Source: Prorocentrum cordatum
Lineage: Eukaryota; Sar; Dinophyceae; Prorocentrales; Prorocentraceae
Assembly (NCBI GenBank): GCA_963575745.1
Contig: CAUYUJ010019915.1
Span: 715,432-765,431 of the forward strand
Direction of reading: 5' to 3'
DNA length: 50,000 bases
Position 1 is the stretch's first letter. Every line of letters starts with the position of its first letter. The notes beneath the pieces were generated by a model that was not told where the DNA came from, searched no databases, and was given only the letters and a program-made list of their open reading frames with translations. The translations under genes were made by a program, and so were the position numbers. Below are positions 24,768 to 36,664 of this stretch, piece after piece.

Positions 24768-26500
24768 GTCCTCTTCCTCCTCCTCCTCCTCCTCCTCCTC
24801 CTCCTCCTCCTCCTCTTGCCGTGCGCTCCCCCTGGCCGAGTGGCCCCCCCCCTGGCGCGCGACCGCCGCCTTGGCGTCGGACGGGGGGCGGCGGCGAGCT
24901 CTCGCCGCGCGCGCGCGTCGCTGCAGGCGCGCGTGCGCGCGGGGGTGCGCGTGCCCCCCAGAGTTCGAGGCGCTGCGAGTGCGAGCACGGCACGGCACGG
25001 CACTGCGAGGCGAGGCTGCGAGTGGGACCCCGAGGCGCTGCGAGTGCGGGCACTGCACGGCAGGCTCGCGCCTGGCAGGGGTGCGGCGCCGGCGCGGCGG
25101 CGCTCCCCGCCCCTTCCCCTGGCATCGCTCGGACGTGTGCATTTTTCCTTCGGCGAGGACCTTCGAGGAGCATCCTTGATCATTTGGCGAACAAAACCAC
25201 GCACGAAACCGAAAAAAAACACAGGGAATGGACGTCCGAGCGATGGCCAATTCCCGCTCCCCCTCCTGCTCCTCCTCCGCCCCGTGGCCGTTTTGGCTCG
25301 AGGCGCTCGCCGAGGGGCGCGCTCGAGGGGGCCCCTCGGGACCGCCGCTGCCTCCGCCCACAGGGCGTCGTGGGAAGTTCGGTGATCGACCGCGCGGACG
25401 TCGCACGCGAGAGCTGCGAGGCGTGAGGTCGCGAGCGAGCGCCCCCTCTCCTCGCGGCGTGCCGCGCGATTGCCCCGCGTAGGCCACTCGGAAGTCGAAG
25501 GGGAAACGCTGCACAAAGATAGACCCGGAGTTCCGCGCGAACTCCTTGGCTCGGCGCTGGGCACCCCTGGCGGCGCCTCCAGAACCGCTCCTTCGCGCTC
25601 CGCGCGCTGGGTGTGTGGGGGGGTTCCAGCGGAGATCCACGAAATCCTCGCGGAGCGTCGAACGTTTAGATGTGTATCCTATTTTCTGTCCCTTCCCTGC
25701 CTCGCTCACCCAGAAGAGGAAAGTTGGGAGTGTCCCCGGACATATAGACTGGCGACTCGAAGAAATCGCGCCGCAGCTTTGAGACCCAGCTTGTGGCGAC
25801 CTGGGGGGGGTGCTTTCCGGGCCCCAGGAGCCTTCAAACAATTGCCCGTGATGGAAGGCCTGCGATTGTGAAATCGGTCCAGCGTTCGGGGTCCAGCGAT
25901 CGGCGGCGAAATCCGATACCTACCCTCAATGATCAGGGATTCAGGCAACCCGATGGGCGGCATGGGTAGAGTTCGGACTTCGTCGAACACGTGGCCAAAT
26001 CCGAACCCTGCCCCCGCCGATCATCGATTCAGGAGAATCGGTTATTGGGGGGGGGGGTGATTAGGGTTCGGATGTCGCCACCAATCGAACTGTCGGATGT
26101 CTGGGGTCGGCGGCGGTGGTGGCGTGTGCCTTTTTGGGCGCCCTCGCGGGGGGCATTCCTGCGCAACCGCGCGCCGTGGAGCCGGCAGGCTCCGGGCCCA
26201 CTCGAGGTTGTGGTGGCGGTGAGGTTTCTTTTCCCTATCTTCTTTATCTTCTTTGTCGTCTTTGTCGTCGTTGTCGCCATTGTCGTCGTCGTTGTCATCG
26301 TCTTTGTTGTAGTCGTCGTCGTCGTCGTCGTCGTCGTGGTCGTCGTCGTCGTCGTGGTCGTCGTCGTCGTCGTTGTCGTCTTGGTTGTCTTTGTCGTCTT
26401 TGTCGTCTTTGTCGTCTTTGTCGTTTTTGTCGTCTTTGTCGTCTTTGTCTTCGTCGTTGTCTTCGTCCTTGTCTTTGTCGTCGTCTTTGTCGTCTTCTTT

Positions 26501-26545
<45 letters not shown>

Positions 26546-29500
26546 CCCTTCCTCTTAAACTTTGGCCAGTTCTAGCATCGTGGAGTCGCGGGGCCCCCTT
26601 CCCACCAGCCGGCAAGACCCAACAGTTCTCTCATCAGAGGGACGCGCCTGCTTCTGACACACCTTTCCGATGGGGCCCCCTTGCCACTTGTCCATCTGCC
26701 CCCCCCTCGGGCTGATGAGGTGGTAGTTTAGTCTCGAGGCCTGAGGCTGCCACTCCTCCACTTGAGCGGCGTTGGCAAACGGCGTCGACTGCGCCGACAT
26801 GCGCGCGTAAGCTTCTCGCGTAAGGTCGCTCGTGAGCGCCCTCTTCTCCACTCGGTGTGCCACGCCGGCGGGCCGCGCAGGCCGCGGCGCAAGGGCGCTA
26901 TGCCATCTCGCGCAAGACCCGTTTCCTCAGACCCCGTTCCTTCCGGTCGCTCGCTCGCCCCGCCGCGCCCCTCGGGCCGACGAGGTGGCAGCCCAGGCTC
27001 GAGGCCCAAGGCTCTGCCGCTCCTCCGCCTGCGGCCTGCGCGCCTGCCGCCCCGGGGCTGCGCTCGCCCTGGCCGCCGGCGCTCCGCGCCATGCGCCCGC
27101 GCGCCGCGCGGCGGCGACCCGCCCCCCTCGCGGCGCTGGCCCTCGCGGCGCCGCCGCTGGCCGCCCTCGGCCGCCGCGGGGCGCCCGCGCTGGCGCCGGG
27201 CGCCCCGCGCCTGGCCGCGCGGGCGCCGGGCCGCGGGGGGCGCCTGCCGCGCCGCGCGGGCGCCCGCGCCCGACGCGCCGCGCTGGGCCTGCGGCGCCCC
27301 GGCCGGGCGCCCCGCCGGCGCCGCGCCCGGGCGAGGGGCGGCGGCGCGGGGGCGCCGCGCGCCCCGCGGCCGCCGCGCCGCCGGGGCCCGCCGGCGGGAC
27401 GTCGCCGGTGCTCTTTGGGGGCCCCCAGACGGAGGCGGTGGCCACGGCGTGCGGCGGATCGGCGGGGAAGCTCGGGGCGGCCGCGCGGTTCGTTCGGGGC
27501 TCGGGCCGTTGTGCCGAGGCTGTGTCTCGGGCGGCCGGGGCCGCCAGGGCCTCCCCAGGGCGGTCTGGGCGGCGGGCGGCCGTGCGGAGAGGTCCTTGGA
27601 GATTCCGGGGTCACCGCACGGCACCGCCCCGTCTCGGGACCCCCAAGGTGCTGGGCCCGGGGGGCCCGCCGGCGCGCTTCGATTCGGCGTCCGTGGGCGG
27701 CGTCTGGGTGCAGCCGCCCAGCGGCGGCTCTCCGTGGCGGATGTACTATCGCTTGGGGGTTCAAAGGCGGGGCACTGAGGGATGGGGTCCTGCTGATGGG
27801 GGCGGGCTTCTGGGTGGAAGATGCACCGCTCAGGGCCCCCTCGCGCCAGGGCTCCACGTCTTTCAGGGCCCCATCTTCGGATTGCCGATGTCACGGGAGG
27901 AGCCAGGAGGCAGACCCCGCGGTGGTCCCTCTCTCCATGGGCGCCATCGGCGTGGCCGAGAGCAGCGACGGCCGCGCCTGGCGCAAGGTGGACGGGCCGC
28001 ACCCGGGCGGCGCCGTCCTCCCGCCGAGCACCGAGCCCGGGGCCTTCGACGCGGCGCTGGTGGGGATGGGCAGCGTGGAGGGGTCCAGGCTCTACTACTT
28101 CGGGGGCAGCCGCGAGCCCTTCCAGATGGGAGGCAGGGCGCTCACCGGCGTGCTCCAGAGCGTTGGCGTCGCCGAGTGGGACGGCGCCGCCTGGCAGCGG
28201 CGGGGGGAGGTGCTGGGCCGCGGCGCGCCTGGCTCCTTCGACGAGGTGTTCGTCGCGTCGCCCCAGGTGGTGCGGCACGGCCCGGGCGAGTGGCGCATGT
28301 ACTACCACGGGGCGGGCGGCGGCGACCGCAGGTTCCGCGTCGGCCTGGCGGTGTCGGCGGACGGCCTCGAGTGGCGCCGGGCGGGGGCCGTCCTGTGCCC
28401 GGGCGAGGGCGGCGCGTGGGACGCGGGCGGCTGCAGCCGCAGGCACGTCTTCCGCCTGGAGGGCGCGGCCGGCGGCTACGGGATGCTCTACGAGGCCACC
28501 TCGGCCGCGGGGCGGCACGGCTTTGGCCTCGCCCTGTCGCCCGACGGGCTCGAGTGGCGGCGCGAAGGCGACGGCCCCGTCTTCGCGCCCCCGGAGGACC
28601 CGGGCGCGTGGGACGGCAGGGCGGTGAGCGCGCCATGCCTGGTGCGGAGCCCAGGTGGCGATCGCCTGCTGTACTACGTCGGCCTGGACGGGGCGGGGGC
28701 GGCGGCCGTGGGGATGGCCCGCGCCGACGGCGACGGCCTGCGCGGGTTCTCGCGAGTGTAAGCGGCGCGCGCGCGCGATGGAGGTTCGCGCGGCGAGGGC
28801 GTGCGCGGTCTCGCGCGCGTGGGGGCGCGCCGTCCTCGCCGCAGCCGTTCACGCGAGCGCGCGCGTGCGCGAGGGGCGGCCGAGGCGTCGCCGGAGCAAC
28901 GAGCAGCCTTTGGGGGTCGGAGGGGGCTTGGCGCTTGTGCTCGGGGTGCCCCCCCCACCACACACAGGAAACAGTTCGCTCCGCCTGAGCCAGGAATGGT
29001 GGCAATAGAAATGGTACGCATTCGAATGGTTCTATGCATTTGAATAGTAATATGATCATCTCGAAGATAATCATAGTAACAACCATGTCGGCCTCTGGAG
29101 GCTTTGAAGACTCCAGGGGCTTCAGAGACTGTCGGAGAACCCTGGAGGCTTCCAATGTCTTGATTGAAGAAACGGATCAAGACGGAGGCTTAAGCTTTCG
29201 CCATTTTGCCATTTTCGTTCTCTTGGGGGCTGGCTTCGGCCCCCAGGACCGTCAGACGCAGTTCGGAAAGAAATGCGGGTTCCCAGGAAGGGGTCGAGAG
29301 CTCCGCGAACCGCTTGTTGAATGAAGCAAGGCATCGCAATTGGGTTGCTTCCTCCTCTCTCTGATTCCCCGTCCTCGTCCTCATTCTCCTCTCCCCCCGT
29401 CCCCATTTCTCGTCCTCTTCCTCTTCGTCTTGGTCCTGCTGCTGTCTCCTCCTCTTCCTTGTATTTACCCTCGTCTTCGTCCTCGTCCCCGTTCCCATCC

Positions 29501-32500
29501 GCGTCCTCGTTCACCTAGTCCGTCGTCGTCGTCGTCGTCGTCGTCCTTGTCCTTGTCCTTGTCCTTGTCTGTCTCCTTGTCTTGATCCTCTGCCGTCCTC
29601 ATCCTTCTTGTCCCTGATCTCGTCCTCGTTGTCGTCGTCTTCCTCCTTCTCTCTGATCCTCCTCCTCGCCGTCCTCGTCCGTGCCCTCGGCCTCGCCCTC
29701 CTCGTCCTCGTCCTTGTTGTCGTCTGCCCCGTCCCCGCGACGCGCGACGCGCGGGCGGACCCTGCTAGGTGCGGGAGCGCATCAACCTGTATTCCTCCGT
29801 GCTGCACCAGTGCATCGAGGAGAACAAGGAGGAGCCGCGGCCTCGCCTCGCCCCTCCGCTTCTCTTCGCGCTGAGGGTCGGTCTCTCCGCGCGGGGGCGG
29901 AGCCCTCGACGCCCTCCTCCTCCTCCTCCTCCCTCCTCCCTCCTCCTCCTCCTCCTCCTCCTCCTCCCTCCTCCTCCTCCTCCTCCTCCTCCTCCTCCTC
30001 CTCCTCCTCCTCCTCCTCCTCTCCTCCCTCCTCCTCCTCCTCCCCCCCCTCCTCCCTCCTCCCTCCTCCCTCCTCCCTCCTCCCTCCTCTCTCCCTGCTC
30101 GCTCTGCCCCCTCGCTCGCTCTTCCTGCTCCTCTTCATTCTCCTCCCTTCTCCAGCCTCCTCCCTTCCTTCCTGCTTCCTCCTGCTTCTCCTCCTCCTGC
30201 TTCTCCTCCTCCTCCTCCTCCTCCTCCTCCTCCTCCTCCTCCTCCTCCTCCTCCTCCTCCTCCCCGCTATCAGATGGTGGCAGTGAAGCGGCGCGCCCAG
30301 GTCCCTGCGCGCCCGCTGACATCAAGACCGACGCTCCTCCCTCCCTCCCTCCCTCCCTCCCTCCCTCCCTCCTCCCTCCTTCTCGCCCCCTCCTCTCTCC
30401 TCTTCCCCCGCTTCTCCCTCCTCCTCCTCCTCCTCCTCCTTTTTACGTTAGACCGACATGAGGTGCGAGCCTGTTGCGTTTGTCCTCCTCCTCCTGCTCT
30501 TTCTCGTCCTCCTCCTTCTGCTCCTCCTCCTACTCTTTCTCCTCCTCCTTACAGCCTCACAGTAGCGGCCATCTGGTCCGCACGGACCGTGGCCGTGGGT
30601 GACGGGGTCCACCTCTCCCCTGCCTCTCAGAAGGGCATCGACTTGTGGATGCCGTCCTTGCACTCCTTGTGCCTCGCGAGGCTCTTTGCGACGGGGGAGC
30701 AGGGTGCGCCCCCGACCTTCTCTTCTTTGGCTAGCTGCGGCGGCGCTGCGCGCAGCTGGGGCCTGCTCTTCTCGGAGCCAGCCCGGCACTCGGGCTGCGG
30801 GCCGCCTCGTGGGGACGCCGACTTCTTCTTTGGTACTTCGCTGTCTTCCTCTTGCTGGCAGTCCGCCCTTCGGCCCTCAGGCTGCGGGCTGCCATGCGAA
30901 TGAGGCGGGTACTTTTCCCTTCCTCTGGCTTCTTTGTTGCTCGGGGATGGTGAGTTTCCCTGCCTTTCCGCATTTCGCCCGTCGTTGTGCTTTTCTTCTT
31001 TGCTTTGCGACTGGGCGGCTGGGGCCCCCCAGACCTTCTCTCGTATTGTGGGGCTGGCAGTTCACCTCGCGCTTGTCTTCCATGTGCTCCTCCCTGTGGT
31101 CGGCAGGCTCGCCCTTCGGCCCCTGAGGGATGCGAGCCTGCCGCTGGTCACGGGGGGATGCTGCGGTCTGTGCTGGAAGGTATGGGTGGTGAGGATCCTC
31201 TGCTGGGTCACCTGGATCTTCTTCCCTATCGTTGGTGATGTCCTCGCGGCCGATGCTGTCCTCGTCGTGGATGTTGTGGTCTGCTCTTGGGTTTCCAGCA
31301 CCACGTGGCGACTGGAGCCTGAGGTGTTCCCACGGGTTCGGGGCTTCCTCGGGACTCTGCGTCCTAACATCTCCAGCACAACCTGGCGATCGCGGCATCT
31401 GTGCGCGAGGGTCAGGTGCTTGACGAGGCGCTGGAAGGTGTGGAACTCGGTCTGGCAACTTCTGCACGCAGTGCCTGTGGCTCATCTCCTGGGATTTGCT
31501 TCGTGTTTATGATCCCTTCCAGTGTGGACTGCCATGCCCTGCTTCGTTCTGGTGGTTCTCCCGCATAGATCGCATACGTAGTTGAGGGGGATGGCGTTCT
31601 CTGTCGGAGCTGCGTCGTGGGCAGTAATGCCCATTCCGATGTCTTTCATCAGCTTCTCGTGCTGGGCTTGGTCGCGGGTGTACTTGACGTATACTTTTGT
31701 CGCCGTCTTGACCGCGTTGGTGAACTCCTTGGGTCGCTTCCTCGCCCATGATCTAATGTTTTCGTCCCGCTCTCTCTTGCTCGACCACCTGTCGGACGGT
31801 AGGTGCTTGCGGAGAAAGACGGAGTTTTGTTGGAGCTGAGAGCTCCAGGTACCTTTGCGCTGTCGTTGGGCGCCAAGTAGCTGGTGCAGCGCGAGGGGTC
31901 CGTGTTGGAGTAGTCGAGGTAGGAACCCTAGTCGTGCGGCAGTGTGGTGGATGGCGAAGTCGGGTACACCAGTCCTGCCGATCGCCTCCTTGTTGGTGAT
32001 GTGCTGTTCGGGGCTGTTGGTCTTCGGGAGGAGCGCAGCAACGCGGTATGGTCCCGTGTCGTTGGTTGCGATACAATCGTAGTGCTTCTTGGTGAGGCGG
32101 TTCCAGATGTGGTGGTTCTATGTAAGGGATGAGGTGGACAGGGCGTTGACGTACTTTAGCTTCTTTCTTCGGAGGACCTGCGTCTCGAGACGTCGCTCGA
32201 CGCCCAAGTTGCGATTGACTCTTTACCTTACCTCAGGGCCCATAACCCCGCCGGCCGCGATGATGGTACCGTGGGCCCTTTGCTGGGTCATCAGCTGTAT
32301 CTTGATGTTGAGGCCTTCGAGCTCGATGTGATTGATCTTCTCTTTTGCGATCCTCTGACGCTCTTTTCTTGCTCCGCTGCCGTAGTGCATAAGGATGGCC
32401 TTGGTCTTTTCTGGGTGGGGCTTGAGGCCGTGCTGGTATGCTACTGTGCAGAGCCTGGTGGCTGATAGTCGGGTGACGTCGACTAGTGCCTTGGCTGTCT

Positions 32501-35500
32501 CAGTCGAGTTGTAGTCGGTGAGGTCGTCGACGAAGGACATATTTCTGAGCGTAGTCCCCTGGTGGGGTGTTGCAGAGAAGAGTGGAGCGTCACATGCCTC
32601 AACCTCATGTCCTCCTGGATGGCAGTTGTCCTCGGTAGTTGTTGATGCAGCCGCTTCGATCGCTTTGGGCAGGATAGCTAAGTGCGCGTTGAAGGCCACA
32701 TCTGAATATTGTACCCCTGGTCTAGTACCAGTGCGGGGGATCTGGTAGTGGGACGCGTTCTTGGCGGTCATCCAGTTGGTGGTGTGGTACTCTGCGATCG
32801 TGACGCAAAGGTGCTCGTCATTGATGTTCTGGTTGTTGTAAGCTGACTGCCTGAGGCGGTCGAGCAGTGATGGCTTGAGGAAATTTGGGAATCTCGGCCA
32901 ACTCTATGATGTCGTTAAGCTCCGAGGTGGTCGTTGGTGTTTGCATGCAGAACTCCTTTATAACTGAGTGGAAGGCCTCGCGGAGATCGAGGAATGTGAT
33001 GCTGCATGATCTGGCTCGTCTTTGGCAGTCGGTGATGAACGCCAGCGTGGTGTGCGTGACGAATCCGTCGCCGACTAATGTCTGGCCCCGCATTGCGTCG
33101 CATGGAGTAGCTCTGGCAGTACGTAGGCCTTTTACTCGTGGGCGGAGGTAGCTGCTGTGCATCTTGCCGATGGCGTTGTTAAGCAATATGCCTCGGTATG
33201 GCTTCTGGTACTCCATTGGTCCAGCTCCTTTGTGAAAGTGGGTCGAGTAACCTCCTCTGGCGGCGATGGGCTCTTTGCACTCGATCTGCGTCTTCACGAG
33301 GATGGGGTGGAGGATCCTTGCCATTCCTTCAGGGTCTGCTTTGGACATATCGTCTGTGAGCTGATCTGATCCTCCGCGTCTTCCTCGTTTCGCTGATTCG
33401 AGATGGCTGGTGAGCTGGTGTCGTGTCATGATTTGTTGATGGTGGGCGGTGGTTGCTGGGCGTTGGTTCTGAGGTTGTAGTCGTGTGCGACTCCGTCTGA
33501 TTAGAGGGGTGGGGAGCTTCTTTGGTTTTTCCCTTCCAAATGCTAGTAGTGGTTTGGCGAGTTGTGCTTCTTCTCGTGGTGCTCTATCATCGATAGCAGT
33601 GTTCATGTCGTCGGCCGTTCTTTCCAGAAACTCGTTGCTGTCGTCCTCAATCCAAGTTTGTAGGAGGTGTCTTGAGGTCTTCAGAGATTTGATGACAGCC
33701 TCGTAGGAATTTACAACCCCGTCTAGGCTGTCAGCTTGTACATTGCTGAGCTGGACTCGATGGAGTCCACGTAGCTACTTGGGATAACGACGTAGTCGAT
33801 GCGGTGTGGGTCTTTTCCCGAGTGCCACGTGTAGTGCTCGGCGCCGTCGCTGACGAAGGTGTTGGCTGCTGAGAGACCGTTAGCTCGGAGGAGTTCATGA
33901 AATAGGTCCCCGTTGGTGTCTTCCTTCTGAAGCATTCCTTTGTCGCCGATCGCGGTGCTCGTGATGTCGCCCGTCCTTGCGTTTGCGTCGATGAACATTA
34001 TGCTGATCTGGTGCTTCTCTGTGGCCGTGATCTTGCTCCAGAACGTGGCCTTTTCGTTTTCGTTGGCCTTGGAGTGGGGTGCGTGGGCAGCCGCGAGCAG
34101 TGCTCGGCATTGCGCCACATGCATCCGCCACCGTGCCTGCACGGAGTGGGCGTGTTAGAATGCTTTTTTGTTGCTTGGGAGCTTTGATTCAGGTGCTGAC
34201 CCCTCCCCCGGCATCTCGCGCGTGGTTTGAAATCGCCCCGGTGAATTTGCATTTTCGTGCGCTCCTTCCGGTCCCCAGATGGCTTCAAGACAGCCAACAA
34301 TCGCCCCAAGACAGCCAAGACAGCCGAAAGGTTGTCCAAGAGGGCCTCGACACGGTCTGAGGGCATGCCAAGATAGTTCAAGATGATCACAAGACAGTTC
34401 AAGAGGCCCCAAAGACGGCCCAAGAGGGTTCCAAGAGGCCCTCCTGGGGGTTTCCTTCCGCCCAAGACAGACGGTCCGAGAGGCTTTCAGGAGGCCTCCA
34501 ATATAGCTCCAAGACAACCCAAGAGGCCCCCGAGACGGCCTCAAGTCGGCACAGCAGGACCCAGAGATGGCTCGAGGGGCGGCCCACAGACGGCCCTGAA
34601 ACGCCCCAAGAGGGCACCAACAGAAAGCCTTCGAAGGCGTCAGACGGGCCAGGAGTCCCCAAAGACAGCCCAACATTGGCCCACAGGGGCTCCTAAGAGG
34701 TCCCCAAGAGGCCCCCAGGTGGAACCAAGAGGGCCCCAAGAGGGCCCCAAGACGCATTCTTTTGCTCGTCCTCATGGTCTCCCTCTACTCCTCCAACTCT
34801 CCTCCATTTCCTCCTCCTCTGCCTCCTCCTCTGCCTCCTTCTCCTCCTCCTCCTCCTCCTCCTCCTCCTCCTCCTCCTCCTCCCTTACACTGCGCAGACG
34901 AAGACGATGTCGAGATCACAACCTTCCCCAGTTCAGACCATTCGCTGAACTGCCGCGGGGTGTGAACTCAACCTCCTTCCTACCGCGCGGGCGAAGACGA
35001 GGGAGAGTTTACGACCCGTCCTTATCAGACCACTTGTCGGAATTGCGCTGTTCCTACACTCAACCTCCTTCCTCTGCTGCGCTGTTTCATAGGCACGGTG
35101 GTTGGGTTTGCCGCAGGCGGCTGGATTTCGGCTACACGTAAGAGTGACCCTTGGCCAGAGTGAGCTTTAGTGTTGGCCCTAACGGGGTCGGACAGATTTT
35201 CTTGAGGAGTGCGCTGGGCCTCGTGTCGGCGCACGCTGCACCAGTCTGCGATCGCATCAGAGCGCGCTTGGGTGCGCCCCTCGCAATCGATCGCAACGCA
35301 TGCACGTTGTATTCTGCCGCGTGCTCCGTTTGGAAAGGGTGGCCCAGTCGAGCGGGCGACGTGCTCTCCGCTTTGGGACTGGTCCCAAATCGTCCCGGAA
35401 TAACTTTGACTATTTTTGACTAACTTTGATAACTTGTCGCATTCCGCACTTTATAATTCAATTCTTTACTATTGGAAGTTATTTGCGGCCGCAGGGGGCC

Positions 35501-36633
35501 AAGTTTCGGCCCGGTTTCGGCCTTGACGCCGGACCCGGTCAGATGTCATCGCGATGCGGCCGGGCAGTGCCAGAACATTCCGCGGTGGCGCCCGATTACG
35601 TCTGGCTTCGCAGAGCCCTCGGGCGGGTGTTCTGGGGCGCCCGGAACGAATTGGCGGAAGTCCGCAATTGAGTGCTGGCGCTAGGGATCTACCGAAGCGC
35701 GCCCCACCGATCGTTGATGCAATCCGACGGCCTCGGCTTGCGCGGTTGTTCCAGGCCCCCATGAGGCCGCGCACCAAAGGGCACTCGTGCCTAGGGTCAG
35801 TCTTACGTGTCGCCGAGGATTGCATCACTTGTATGGCACCACGTAGATTCTTCTTTCGAAAAAGGAAGTCGGTCCTACCACCCTCTCCCCCTGGACTTAT
35901 CGACTCCCCGGGAACCTATGCAAAGCACACATGATTCTGACCGAATGTCCATCTTACCTGTGCGTTTGTACTATCCCAGCCAGGCGGGTATCGGTCCCCC
36001 TTTGGTTCCCTGGCAACCAAAAAGTACGGTGACATTTTTTGTTCTAACATAGTATTTTTGTTCACGAATCCCTGGTTACAAAATACCATGCGGGGCACGC
36101 AGTTGTTTGAGCAAACTCAAAAACCCGCTTCAAGAAAACTTGTGAAAACACACCACTTTCTCACCCAACAATTCCGAAACATCTGCCCGCGCGCTCTTGC
36201 CGAAACCTTGGAACAAGTAGTTTTTCAGCATTCCTGTCAAATCGGGCTTCTTGAGCTGCGCGCGCGTCGATCTCATTCATCAACGGTCGCGTCGCGTGCC
36301 TGCCAGGGCCACAACCCGTTGAAAGAAATACCATGCGGGGCACATGCGCGCGGCCGCCGCGCGCGCACGTCGAAATCCTTCCAAACACATTGTGGTTTCA
36401 ACAATTTCAATCGTACCATACATCCTCGAAACAAATCTGCAAACAAATCAAACATTCTACCCGCGCGCGGTTTCCGAGTCCTAAACAACCAATGGTTTTT
36501 CAATACTTTTGTCATGCGAGCAAGTTATGCGCGCGCGTCGAACGCTCGTCGTCGTCATCGTCGTCGTCGTCGTCATCATCGTCGTCGGCGTCATCGTCGG
36601 CGTCGTCATCGTCGTCGTCGTCGTCGGCGTCGG

Positions 36634-36664
<31 letters not shown>

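Larger units (their letters stand above)
24484..29768 (+). other. Gamma-COP intron 6 (5.3 kb, GC-AG) with a nested gene
   Basis: Contains CGT and CCT runs (24737-24822), two inverted-repeat elements (25120-25248, 25895-26100), a TCG microsatellite (26240-26552), the beta-propeller gene (about 27648-28761) and a CT-rich run with short (GTC)n near 29518-29545. The nested gene lies on the same strand. Confidence 0.7.
31062..34148 (-). pseudogene. LINE (non-LTR retrotransposon), 5'-truncated and broken: endonuclease, reverse transcriptase, two zinc fingers
   Basis: Three reading blocks on the minus strand make one polyprotein in order: endonuclease C-terminal half (34142-33723), reverse transcriptase (33720-32226) and a C-terminal region with zinc fingers (to about 31400). 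It is broken by a frame slip near 33735, another near 32880, and in-frame stops at 32223-32225 (TAA), 32118-32120 (TAG) and 31482-31484 (TGA). The endonuclease N-terminal half is absent and the homology stops at about 34150, as in 5'-truncated LINE copies. No poly(A) or target duplication was recognised. It lies antisense within gamma-COP intron 7. It is not an active gene. The APE-type endonuclease places it outside the R2-like group; the clade is not determined. Confidence 0.9.

Noticed and set aside
26728-28518. A 596-residue minus-strand frame across the GC-rich island
   Set aside because: It is antisense to the beta-propeller exons, whose blade motifs give far better evidence for the plus strand.
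30877-31485. Separate 202-residue gene on the minus strand
   Set aside because: It overlaps the zinc-finger region of the LINE in a different phase; the fingers fall in the LINE frame, so this is a shadow.
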